This document shows, piece by piece, positions 14,805-22,786 of a stretch of 35,422 bases of DNA. Position 1 is the stretch's first letter; each line of letters opens with the position of its first letter. Source of the stretch: an uncultured Blautia sp. (GTDB lineage: Bacteria; Bacillota; Clostridia; Lachnospirales; Lachnospiraceae); contig CAKRYE010000021.1 of NCBI GenBank assembly GCA_934426285.1, positions 1-35,422 on the forward strand, written 5' to 3'. The translations under genes and the position numbers were made by a program. The notes under the pieces were generated by a model that was not told the DNA's origin, ran no database searches, and saw only the letters and a list, made by a program, of their open reading frames with translations.

Positions 14805-17282
14805 ATGGTAAAAATGCAGCTTCATGAGAACTGGCAGTTGTGCAATGTGAAAGAGCAGGAATGGGTTCCGGCGCAGGTGCCGGGAGATATTTATATGGCT
14901 CTTCTTCAGGCTGGAAAAATGGAAGATCCATTCTGGGAAGATAACGAATATCAGGCGAAGGCACTGATGGAGGAAGATTACGAATATAAAACCGTATTTA
15001 TATATGACGAAACAAAATTTGAAAACTGTCAGGAAGTAATCTTGAGGTTTGACGGAATTGATACGATTGGGGATATTTATCTGAATGAGTGCTGTCTGGG
15101 GAGAGTAGAAAGTATGCACAGAGTCTGGGAGTTTCCTGTGAAGGAAATCCTGGAAAAAGGAGAAAATACTCTTCGTGTCATTATCAGATCTCCTCTGAAA
15201 TTTATGGCGGCAGCTTACGAGAAATATAAAACACATGGAAATGAAGATACAGTGGAAGGATTTATGCATCTGCGCAAGGCACATTATATGTGCGGCTGGG
15301 ACTGGGGTGCCTGCCTGCCGGATGGAGGTATTTTTCGCCCTGTAACGCTTCTGGGAGTAGAACATGCCAGATTAGACAGCGTGTATATCCGTCAGATTCA
15401 TGAAGAGGGAAAGGTGTTGCTGATACCGGAAGTTGATGTGGAGACAATGGATGAAGCAGAGGAAGATAACTGTGAAAAAGCAGGAAAATCAGAGCAGAGT
15501 CAGTTACTGGAATATGAAATCACAGTTACGGAACCTGATGGAACAAAGACTACATGGGAAGGGTCTCCGGATGAAATTGAGATTGACCACCCGAAGCTCT
15601 GGTGGCCCAATGGATTAGGAGAACAGCCTTTATATCAGGTGGAAGTGAATCTGAAAGCAGGAAATCAGATTGTAGATACCTGGTGCAGAAAGATTGGTCT
15701 TCGAACCATGACTATGCATATAGAAAAGGATCAGTGGGGAGAAAGCTTTGCCCATGAGGTAAATGGACATCAGATATTTGCCATGGGTGCTGATTATATT
15801 CCGGAAGATAATTTACTTCAGCGAACATCCAGGGAACGTACCAGAGAATTGCTTCTTCAGTGTAAAAGAGCGAATTTCAACACTGTCCGTGTGTGGGGAG
15901 GCGGCTATTATCCGGAGGACTGGTTCTATGATATCTGTGATGAACTGGGACTGATGGTATGGCAGGATTTTATGTTTGCCTGCTCAATGTATGAGCTTAC
16001 ACCGGAATTTGAGGCTAATATCCGACAGGAATTTATTGATAATATCAAACGTCTCCGACATCATGCATCCCTGTCATTATGGTGCGGCAACAATGAGATG
16101 GAGACCTTTACACAGGAGGGAACCTGGGTAACAAAACCGTCAGAGGTGAGAGACTATCTGTTTATGTATGAGCGGATTATCCCTGAAATTTTACGGGAAT
16201 ATGATCCGGAGACTTTCTATTGGCCGGCTAGTCCGTCTTCAGGTGGATCCTTTGATAATCCCAATGATCCTAACCGCGGAGATGTACATTACTGGGAGGT
16301 ATGGCATGGGAATAAGCCTTTTGCGGAATACAGGAAATATTTCTTCAGATATGCATCAGAGTTTGGATTTCAGGCTTTTCCTTCCGTAAAAACACTGGAA
16401 ACCGTTACAGATGATCCAAGGGAATTGAATCCATTTTCCTATGTGATGGAAAAACATCAGAGAAATTATGGAGGAAACGGGAAAATTGCCAAATATATGC
16501 AGGCTGCATATCGTTATCCTGAGAATTTCAGCGATTTTGTTTATGCGTCCCAGCTTCTTCAGGCAGATGGAATCCGTTATGGAGTGGAGCATTACAGACG
16601 AAACCGTGGACGGTGTATGGGCGCTATTTACTGGCAGCTGAATGACTGCTGGCCGGTAATCTCCTGGTCATCTGTTGATTATTATGGCCGCTGGAAGGCA
16701 TTACATTATTATGCAAAGCGTTTCTTTGCCCCTGTGATGCTTTCCTGTGAGGAACAGAGCTGGATGACAGTAGAGGCGGATATGAACCGTCAGCACTTTG
16801 GATTTGAAAAATCTATCCGTCTGAATGTGACAAATGAAACTCTCACAGACCGCCGAGTTCTTGTGAAATGGGCAGTGAGAAAAGCAGATGCCACAGTGCT
16901 TATGGAGGAAAAACAGTGGGTAGAGGTACCTGCTTTGTCTGCAGTATGGCTGGATAAAGTGGAACTTCCACAGATTGACTGCTTTAATGAATATGTAAGT
17001 TATGAGGCATGGGAGGATGATCAGGTGATTTCTCAGGGAACTGTTATTTTCTCTTATCCTAAATATTTCCATTATCTGGATCCGAAGCTGAAAGTGAGGA
17101 CAGAGGGAGATGAGATTATCGTGAATGCTTCTGCCTATGCAAAGAGCGTGGAGATTCTCAATAATACAGAAGATTTAATTCTGGAGGATAATTATTTTGA
17201 TATGAACGCCGGAGAGCGCAGGATAAAGATTCTTCAGGGAAAACCGGAAGGACTTCGGGTACGGAGTGTGTATGATATCTAA
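14805..17282 (+). CDS. Beta-mannosidase, glycoside hydrolase family 2
   Basis: The 825-residue retaining enzyme has the GH2 plan: an N-terminal sugar-binding jelly roll (1-190), an immunoglobulin-like domain (190-300), a TIM barrel (300-640) and a C-terminal beta domain. The acid/base Glu431 lies in LWCGNNEME and the nucleophile Glu519 in ASEFGFQAFPS; both contexts are those of beta-mannosidases rather than beta-galactosidases. There is no signal peptide, so it is cytoplasmic. AAGGAG precedes the ATG. Residues about 213-232 (EDNCEKAGKSEQSQ) are a charged insertion. It overlaps the GH125 gene by 11 bases. The likely substrate is Man-beta-1,4-GlcNAc or similar from N-glycan cores or beta-mannan fragments. 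Confidence 0.9.
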   Translation: MVKMQLHENWQLCNVKEQEWVPAQVPGDIYMALLQAGKMEDPFWEDNEYQAKALMEEDYEYKTVFIYDETKFENCQEVILRFDGIDTIGDIYLNECCLGRVESMHRVWEFPVKEILEKGENTLRVIIRSPLKFMAAAYEKYKTHGNEDTVEGFMHLRKAHYMCGWDWGACLPDGGIFRPVTLLGVEHARLDSVYIRQIHEEGKVLLIPEVDVETMDEAEEDNCEKAGKSEQSQLLEYEITVTEPDGTKTTWEGSPDEIEIDHPKLWWPNGLGEQPLYQVEVNLKAGNQIVDTWCRKIGLRTMTMHIEKDQWGESFAHEVNGHQIFAMGADYIPEDNLLQRTSRERTRELLLQCKRANFNTVRVWGGGYYPEDWFYDICDELGLMVWQDFMFACSMYELTPEFEANIRQEFIDNIKRLRHHASLSLWCGNNEMETFTQEGTWVTKPSEVRDYLFMYERIIPEILREYDPETFYWPASPSSGGSFDNPNDPNRGDVHYWEVWHGNKPFAEYRKYFFRYASEFGFQAFPSVKTLETVTDDPRELNPFSYVMEKHQRNYGGNGKIAKYMQAAYRYPENFSDFVYASQLLQADGIRYGVEHYRRNRGRCMGAIYWQLNDCWPVISWSSVDYYGRWKALHYYAKRFFAPVMLSCEEQSWMTVEADMNRQHFGFEKSIRLNVTNETLTDRRVLVKWAVRKADATVLMEEKQWVEVPALSAVWLDKVELPQIDCFNEYVSYEAWEDDQVISQGTVIFSYPKYFHYLDPKLKVRTEGDEIIVNASAYAKSVEILNNTEDLILEDNYFDMNAGERRIKILQGKPEGLRVRSVYDI

Positions 17283-18579
17283 GGAAAAGGAACAAGAACT
17301 TACAGCTGTACTGGAACAGTTTTATAAAGAAGTAGAGATAAAGGCAAAAGAAACCGGGCATCCGAAATTTGCAGAACAGTTTAAGAGAAGCTATGGAGAT
17401 ACCCTGAAGAGAACAATGGCTGAGAATCCGGATGGGACTGTGCATGTGATCACAGGGGATATTCCGGCTATGTGGCTGAGGGATTCTACTGCGCAGGTAA
17501 GACCCTATCTTTATCTTGCAGCCAGAAGCAGAAAACTGCAGGAACTGATCGGTGGAGTTGTACAGCGCCAGTTTTTTTACCTGCTGATGGATCCTTATGC
17601 AAATGCGTTTAATAATGAGCCCAGCGGTGCCTGCTGGGAAAAGGATTTTGATGATCAGAATCCCTGGGTATGGGAGCGAAAATTTGAAGTAGACTCCCTT
17701 TGTTATCCCATTCAATTGGCCTGGCTTTTATGGAAGAACACAGGATATACAGCGCATCTGGATGAAAATTTCCGAAAAGGTGCGCAAAAGATTCTGGAAG
17801 TTTTTCATAGGGAACAAAATCATGAAGAACGGTCAGAATACAGGTTTGTGAGGAATGGAAGCTTTTATACAGATACTTTGTCCAGAGAGGGGAAGGGAGC
17901 CTTAACCCGTCCGGAAACAGGGCTTATCTGGTCGGGCTTTCGTCCAAGTGACGATGCCTGCACTTATGGGTATCTGATTCCTTCCAATATGTTCGCTGTG
18001 GTTGTGCTGGGATATCTCAGTGAACTGGCACAGGAGGTATTGAAAGACACAAAGCTTGCAGAGAGTGCACAGAATCTGAGAAAAGAAATACACAAAGCAA
18101 TCGAAAAGTATGGACATACAAAAACAGAGGAATTTGGGGAAGTTTATGCTTACGAGACAGACGGATATGGAATGTATCACCTTATGGATGATGCTAATGT
18201 CCCCAGTCTGTTATCTATGGAGTATCTGGGCTATCCTGCTGACAGGGAGCTTGCGGAGAATACCCGGAATATGATCCTGAGCGAAGCAAATCCCTATTAT
18301 TATAAGGGAAAAGCAGCAAGCGGAATAGGAAGTCCTCATACACCGGTGAATTATATCTGGCATATTGGGATGGCTATGGAAGGATTGACTTCTGACAGGA
18401 GAACGGTAAAGGAGTCTGTCCTTGAAAAAATGATAGAAACTACCGGAGGTACCGGTCTGATGCATGAAGGATTTCATGCAGATGATCCATCCAGATATAC
18501 CAGAGAATGGTTTTCCTGGGCAAATGCTATGTACTGTGAATTATTGCTGGATTATCTGGGATATAAGATTATAAACTGA
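17272..18579 (+). CDS. Exo-alpha-1,6-mannosidase, glycoside hydrolase family 125
   Basis: The 435-residue inverting exo-mannosidase (formerly DUF1237) removes alpha-1,6-linked mannose, as shown for clostridial and streptococcal homologues acting on N-glycan mannose. Family motifs seen are GDIPAMWLRDSTAQVRPY, EPSGACWEKDFDDQNPWVWERKFEVDSLCY (quoted as WVWERKFEVDS), SGFRPSDDACTYGYLIPSNMF (with the general acid Asp in PSDDA), and GLMHEGFHADDP (with the general base Glu). There is no signal peptide. The ATG at 17272 lies within the end of the GH2 gene, with GGAG 6 bases before it. A GTG at 17266 is possible but less likely. Both enzymes together would strip an N-glycan core in the cytoplasm. Confidence 0.92.
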   Translation: MISKEKEQELTAVLEQFYKEVEIKAKETGHPKFAEQFKRSYGDTLKRTMAENPDGTVHVITGDIPAMWLRDSTAQVRPYLYLAARSRKLQELIGGVVQRQFFYLLMDPYANAFNNEPSGACWEKDFDDQNPWVWERKFEVDSLCYPIQLAWLLWKNTGYTAHLDENFRKGAQKILEVFHREQNHEERSEYRFVRNGSFYTDTLSREGKGALTRPETGLIWSGFRPSDDACTYGYLIPSNMFAVVVLGYLSELAQEVLKDTKLAESAQNLRKEIHKAIEKYGHTKTEEFGEVYAYETDGYGMYHLMDDANVPSLLSMEYLGYPADRELAENTRNMILSEANPYYYKGKAASGIGSPHTPVNYIWHIGMAMEGLTSDRRTVKESVLEKMIETTGGTGLMHEGFHADDPSRYTREWFSWANAMYCELLLDYLGYKIIN

Positions 18580-18592
18580 TATCCGGGAAAAG

Positions 18593-18642
18593 AAAAAAAC
18601 TGTCATAAGCACATATTATATAGGGCTTGTGACAGTTTTTTA
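18593..18642. terminator. Bidirectional terminator between the GH125 gene and the DUF1292 gene
   Basis: AAAAAACTGTCA (18594-18605) pairs with TGACAGTTTTTT (18630-18641), and TAAGC opposite GCTTG extends the stem. It has A on the left and T on the right, so it can terminate both the plus-strand mannosidase operon and the minus-strand DUF1292 gene, which ends at 18671. Confidence 0.85.
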
Positions 18643-18670
18643 ATATTCTGAGAGATAAAGCCTGAAGGCA

Positions 18671-19051
18671 TTATTTCTCAATTTGTTCCATAGAATCCTT
18701 TGCATTCTGTAAAACAGTGTCAAATGCAATGGCAGCTTTGTTGTACTCTTCATCACTTTCGATATTGGAAAGAACCGGGTCTCCGGATTCTGTGCGGGCA
18801 AAGGTATAGAGATATACTTCACCGCTCTGATTCTGACCGTTCTCATCTAATGGAAGAAGGGCAATATATTCTTTGGCATCTACCGGGAAAATAGTAAGGA
18901 TCGCACATTCTACCTCTGTATCATCGTCCAGGGTAAGGGTGATGGTGCGTCTGTCTTCGATATCCTGGCAGTTTCCTTCTGGGTTGCTGCAACCGCTGCA
19001 GGAAGCGCAGTCACTGGGGGAACATCCGCCGGTTGTAAATTCTTCTGTCAT
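18671..19051 (-). CDS. DUF1292 family protein with a Cys-rich N-terminus
   Basis: The 126-residue acidic protein has a DUF1292 domain from about residue 35 (ITLTLDDDTEVECAILTIFPVDAKEYIALLPLD, quoted as KEYIALLPLD), a small Firmicutes domain of unknown function. The N-terminal part carries five cysteines at 10, 15, 18, 21 and 28 (CSPSDCASCSGCSNPEGNC), a CxxC-type cluster that could bind Zn or an Fe-S centre. I chose the ATG at 19051 because GAGGA lies 8 bases ahead; the upstream ATG at 19066 has only a weak purine run. It is monocistronic, with a promoter at 19174-19202. Confidence 0.82.
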   Translation of the reverse strand: MTEEFTTGGCSPSDCASCSGCSNPEGNCQDIEDRRTITLTLDDDTEVECAILTIFPVDAKEYIALLPLDENGQNQSGEVYLYTFARTESGDPVLSNIESDEEYNKAAIAFDTVLQNAKDSMEQIEK

Positions 19052-19173
19052 GGTTTTCATCCTCATTCTTTCTTTTATAAAAGTTCAGAACTGTGACTGT
19101 AATAGAAAATACAGTTTTGTTCCTTAATGGTATCCTGATGATTCAAGACTCTTACAGAAGTCTGAATATTAAT

Positions 19174-19202
19174 ATTGTACCAGAAACGGAAGTTAAATGC
19201 AA
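19174..19202 (-). promoter_or_regulatory. Candidate promoter of the DUF1292 gene
   Basis: On the minus strand TTGCAT (19202-19197) is followed after 17 bp by TACAAT (19179-19174), with a TG element just before the -10 (TGG-TACAAT). The leader to the start codon is about 115 nt. Confidence 0.55.
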
Positions 19203-19250
19203 TTTTTTTATGGTTTAAAGAGAATTATGATCGCGGAATTATATAAGATG

Positions 19251-19259
19251 TGTTATAAT
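19251..19259 (+). promoter_or_regulatory. Candidate extended -10 promoter of exoA
   Basis: TGT followed by TATAAT (19254-19259) is a consensus extended -10 element. No good -35 is present 16-18 bp upstream. It lies 54 bp before the exoA start codon. Confidence 0.45.
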
Positions 19260-19312
19260 GAACGGAAGAGAATGATTTGTTCAGAAATTTTGAGATATAG
19301 GAGTGGAAATTT

Positions 19313-20068
19313 ATGAAATTTATTTCCTGGAATGTGAATGGAATTCGTGCCTGCATCGGCAAGGGCTTTGAAGAAAGCTTTCGCTTGCTGGATGCAGATA
19401 TTTTCTGTCTGCAGGAGACCAAGTGTCAGCAGGGACAGGTAAAGCTTGATCTGCCGGGATATTATCAATATTGGAATTATGCCAACAGACGGGGATATTC
19501 CGGTACAGCTATATTTACAAAAAAGGAGCCATTATCTGTAGCTTACGGACTGGGAATCGAAGAGCATGATAAAGAAGGCAGAGTGATCACTCTGGAGTTT
19601 GAGGATTTTTATTTTATTACGGTATATACTCCTAATTCCCAGAGTGAGCTGAGACGTCTGGAATATCGTATGCAGTGGGAAGAGGATTTCCTGGCATATC
19701 TTCTGAGACTTCAGGAGAAAAAGCCAGTGATCTGCTGTGGAGATATGAACGTGGCACATCAGGAGATCGACCTGAAAAATCCAAAAACCAATCATAAAAA
19801 CGCAGGCTTTACGGATGAAGAGAGAGCATGTTTTGACAGAATGCTGGAAAGTGGATTTATTGATACTTTCCGATATTTTTATCCGGATCAGGAGGGAATC
19901 TATTCCTGGTGGTCTTATCGGTTCAGGGCAAGAGAAAAGAATGCAGGATGGAGAATTGACTATTTTATCACCTCACCGGTACTGAAGGACAGATTAGAAG
20001 ATGCCAGGATCCATACAGAAATTATGGGATCTGATCACTGTCCGGTAGAATTGAAAATTAAGGATTGA
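19313..20068 (+). CDS. xth: Exodeoxyribonuclease III / AP endonuclease (ExoA type)
   Basis: The 251-residue endonuclease/exonuclease/phosphatase-fold enzyme cleaves abasic sites in base excision repair. Motifs are KFISWNVNGIRA (N-terminal Asn), LQETKC (metal Glu), TVYTPNS, CGDMNVAH (catalytic Asp and Asn), GWRIDYF, and the terminal GSDHCPVEL with catalytic Asp-His. It resembles B. subtilis ExoA in length. ATAGGAG precedes the ATG. It is followed after 39 bases by the GH13-like gene, without a terminator between. Confidence 0.96.
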   Translation: MKFISWNVNGIRACIGKGFEESFRLLDADIFCLQETKCQQGQVKLDLPGYYQYWNYANRRGYSGTAIFTKKEPLSVAYGLGIEEHDKEGRVITLEFEDFYFITVYTPNSQSELRRLEYRMQWEEDFLAYLLRLQEKKPVICCGDMNVAHQEIDLKNPKTNHKNAGFTDEERACFDRMLESGFIDTFRYFYPDQEGIYSWWSYRFRAREKNAGWRIDYFITSPVLKDRLEDARIHTEIMGSDHCPVELKIKD

Positions 20069-20107
20069 GAATAGGTTTTATATTAAAAACAGGGAGGACG
20101 TTGGAGA

Positions 20108-21997
20108 ATGGCTGACAGCAGAAGATATAAGACAGAGAAGGGAATGCCTTTGCTGCCAGGGGTGAACAGGCTGGAAAGAGGATATAATTTTACAGTGGAG
20201 GTTCCTGAAGGAAAGAATGCTTCTCTGGTCCTCTATAAAAAAAGGTCAAAGAAACCCTGTATGGAGATTCCGTTTACTGATGAGAATAAGGCAGGGGAGG
20301 TATATTCTCTTTTTTTGCCGGATTTTTTGCCGGAAGGATATGAATATAATTTTTTATTGGACGGGCAGGTTTATACAGATCCATGGACTTATGGGATTTC
20401 AGGGAGAGAGCGCTTTGGAGCAGCGATAGATCCTGAAGATCATAAAGTACACTGTACTTTCTGGAATTCGGGAGACTATGACTGGGAAGGGGATCAGTGC
20501 CTTAATATTCCTTATCATGAAATGATACTTTATAAGCTTCATGTGAGAGGCTATACCAAAGCCAACAGCCAGATTAAGGGAAAAAAGGGAACCTTTCAGG
20601 CGTTGGAAGAAATGATTCCTTATTGGCAGGATCTGGGAATTAATGCAATAGAGATGATGCCGGTATATGAGTTTATGGAGACTGTACCGGAAAAGTATTC
20701 TGTCGGTAGTATGGTATCAGAGAAAAAAGTTGATAAAAAGGTGAATTACTGGGGATATACAGCAGGGTATTATATGGCACCAAAGCGTTCGTACAGTGCA
20801 ACGAATGATCCGGCACAGGAGTTCAGACATTTGATAAAGGCAATGCATAAAGCTGGAATTGCCTGCATCCTGGAGATGTACTTTCCGGCAGGAACAAACC
20901 CGTTTCTGGCTCTTCGGGCATTGCAGTCATGGAAACTGAATTTTCATGTAGATGGATTTCATGTACTGGGAGATGGAGCACCGGTACAGCTTTTGATGCA
21001 GGATGGTATTCTCAGTGACAGCAAGCTGATGTTCCACGGATTTGATCAACGGGATATTCGAGGAAAGAAAGAACCTGCCCATAAATGTGTGGCTGAGTAT
21101 AATCCCGGATTTCTCCAGGATATGCGTCGTTTCCTGAAAAGTGATGAGGAGATGGTAGAGGGAGCTGCCTGGCATGTGAGGAGAAATCCGGACAGATATG
21201 CAGTGGTCAACTATATGGCCTGTCAGGATGGATTTACCCTGAATGATATGGTGACTTATAATTATCGTCATAATGAAGCTAATCATGAGAATAATCAGGA
21301 TGGCAGCAGCTATAATTATTCCTGGAACTGTGGAGTAGAAGGTCCTACACGTAAGATGAATATCCGACAGCTTAGAGAACAACAGCTTCGAAATGCTTTT
21401 CTTATGGTATTGCTCAGCCAGGGCGTTCCTATGATCTATGGAGGAGATGAGATCGGCAATTCCCAGAATGGAAATAATAATGCTTATTGTCAGGACAATT
21501 CCATAGGCTGGATCGACTGGAAGGGGCTTAAAAAGAATGAAAGTCTTCTGGAATTTGTAAAGGCAGTGATTGCTTTCCGAAAGGAACATCCCATTCTCCA
21601 TACACCCGGAGAATTACGTGGAGTGGACTACCAGACCAGAGGCCTGCCGGATGTATCTGTACATGGGGAAAGGGCATGGTTCCTGAATTCTGAGAATACT
21701 TCCAGACTTCTGGGAGTTATGTATTACGGTGCTTATGCCAGAAAGAAAGATGGAACTTATGATGATTCTGTCTATATTGCATATAATTTCCATTGGGAAA
21801 ACAGAAGTGTGGCACTTCCCAATCTGCCGGGAAAGTGCTGCTGGACAAAAGTAATTGATACAAGTATGCTAAAGACCAATGGATTCTGTTATGATGACGA
21901 GAAATATAGCAGGAAGCTGGAGATTGCACCTCGTACCATCGTAGTGCTTCTGGCAAAACAGGAGGGAGAGAAAAATGCATCCATGGCAGCACTTTAA
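20108..21997 (+). CDS. GH13-fold glycogen-debranching-like protein lacking catalytic residues
   Basis: The 629-residue protein is laid out like GlgX/TreX or pullulanase-type GH13 enzymes: a CBM48-like N-terminal domain (about 10-110), a barrel (130-500) and a C-terminal beta domain. The order of conserved regions is clear (NYWGYTAGYYMAP, NYRHNEANHENN, GVPMIYGGDEIGNSQNG). The catalytic positions are replaced. The nucleophile region, normally GFRFD, is GFHVL (283-287). The region I DVVYNH equivalent is ILEMYFP (254-260). The general acid AEPW equivalent is MFHGFD (308-313). The region IV AHD is CQD (372-374). It should therefore be inactive as a hydrolase and may bind glycogen or play a regulatory role. 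There is no signal peptide. It overlaps the next gene by 23 bases. Confidence 0.85.
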   Translation: MADSRRYKTEKGMPLLPGVNRLERGYNFTVEVPEGKNASLVLYKKRSKKPCMEIPFTDENKAGEVYSLFLPDFLPEGYEYNFLLDGQVYTDPWTYGISGRERFGAAIDPEDHKVHCTFWNSGDYDWEGDQCLNIPYHEMILYKLHVRGYTKANSQIKGKKGTFQALEEMIPYWQDLGINAIEMMPVYEFMETVPEKYSVGSMVSEKKVDKKVNYWGYTAGYYMAPKRSYSATNDPAQEFRHLIKAMHKAGIACILEMYFPAGTNPFLALRALQSWKLNFHVDGFHVLGDGAPVQLLMQDGILSDSKLMFHGFDQRDIRGKKEPAHKCVAEYNPGFLQDMRRFLKSDEEMVEGAAWHVRRNPDRYAVVNYMACQDGFTLNDMVTYNYRHNEANHENNQDGSSYNYSWNCGVEGPTRKMNIRQLREQQLRNAFLMVLLSQGVPMIYGGDEIGNSQNGNNNAYCQDNSIGWIDWKGLKKNESLLEFVKAVIAFRKEHPILHTPGELRGVDYQTRGLPDVSVHGERAWFLNSENTSRLLGVMYYGAYARKKDGTYDDSVYIAYNFHWENRSVALPNLPGKCCWTKVIDTSMLKTNGFCYDDEKYSRKLEIAPRTIVVLLAKQEGEKNASMAAL

Positions 21998-22532
21998 GAC
22001 AATCACCAGACATAAGCTTTTGGTGATGCGTTACTGTTTTCGTATCGGGCTTTATAAACAGGGACTGCTTCATGATCTGTCAAAATATGAGCCTGTGGAG
22101 TTTTTGGTTGGCTGTAAGTATTATCAGGGGGACAGAAGCCCCAATAATGCAGAGAGGGAAGCTGCAGGCATTTCACGATCCTGGCTTCACCATAAGGGAA
22201 GAAACAAGCATCATTTTGAATATTGGGTAGATTATGTGCCGGGAGATGAACATATTATCAACGGAGTTCCCATGCCCCGTAAATATGTTGCCGAGATGGT
22301 GATGGATCGAATCAGTGCTTCTCGGAATTATCTGGGGGATAAATATGACCATACACAGCCTTTGAGTTATTTCCTGAAAAGTAAAGAAAGACTTTGGTTT
22401 ATCCATCCGGACACAAAGAGAGACCTGGAGGCTCTTTTGCGAATCCTTAACGATCATGGAGAAGAGGTTCTGCTTTCTTATATTAAGAATGTCTATTTGA
22501 AAAAAGGGAAAAAATATCGGAAGATAAAGTAA
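21975..22532 (+). CDS. DUF5662-like protein, function unknown
   Basis: The 185-residue basic, His-rich protein matches my recollection of the DUF5662 family of Firmicutes and phages; this is from memory. Visible are an N-terminal helical segment MHPWQHFKTITRHKLLVM, an HD-like motif LLHDLSKYEPVEF, and HHKGRNKHHFEYWVDY, so a metal-dependent phosphohydrolase-like fold is possible but unproven. GGAGGG lies eight bases before the ATG within the end of the GH13-like gene, so the two are translationally coupled. A terminator follows directly. Confidence 0.75.
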   Translation: MHPWQHFKTITRHKLLVMRYCFRIGLYKQGLLHDLSKYEPVEFLVGCKYYQGDRSPNNAEREAAGISRSWLHHKGRNKHHFEYWVDYVPGDEHIINGVPMPRKYVAEMVMDRISASRNYLGDKYDHTQPLSYFLKSKERLWFIHPDTKRDLEALLRILNDHGEEVLLSYIKNVYLKKGKKYRKIK

Positions 22533-22551
22533 AAACAGTATAAAAAATGAG

Positions 22552-22584
22552 ACAGGTGCAGTGTAGTTGCTGCACCTGTTTTTT
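22552..22584 (+). terminator. Terminator after the DUF5662-like gene
   Basis: The perfect 10 bp stem ACAGGTGCAG (22552-22561) with CTGCACCTGT (22570-22579) is followed by TTTTT. It ends the exoA-GH13-DUF5662 unit. Confidence 0.9.
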
Positions 22585-22641
22585 GTAAAATGGTAAAAAG
22601 GTTGTTTTATCCAGTATAAAAATGTGTGATATAAAACATAT

Positions 22642-22669
22642 TTGACATTCTGAAATGTAATGATAAACA
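22642..22669 (+). promoter_or_regulatory. Candidate promoter of putP
   Basis: A perfect TTGACA (22642-22647) is followed after 16 bp by TAAACA (22664-22669). The putP start is at 22787, which leaves a leader of about 110 nt. Confidence 0.5.
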
Positions 22670-22786
22670 TAAATAAACAGAATCACTATTGATTTTTGGG
22701 GATTTGATATGTTAAAGTGTAGAAATGAAAAACAGGCAGAGACAGAAAAAGTAGAAGATGCCTGCGTAATAAGGAGGAGAAGAGAA

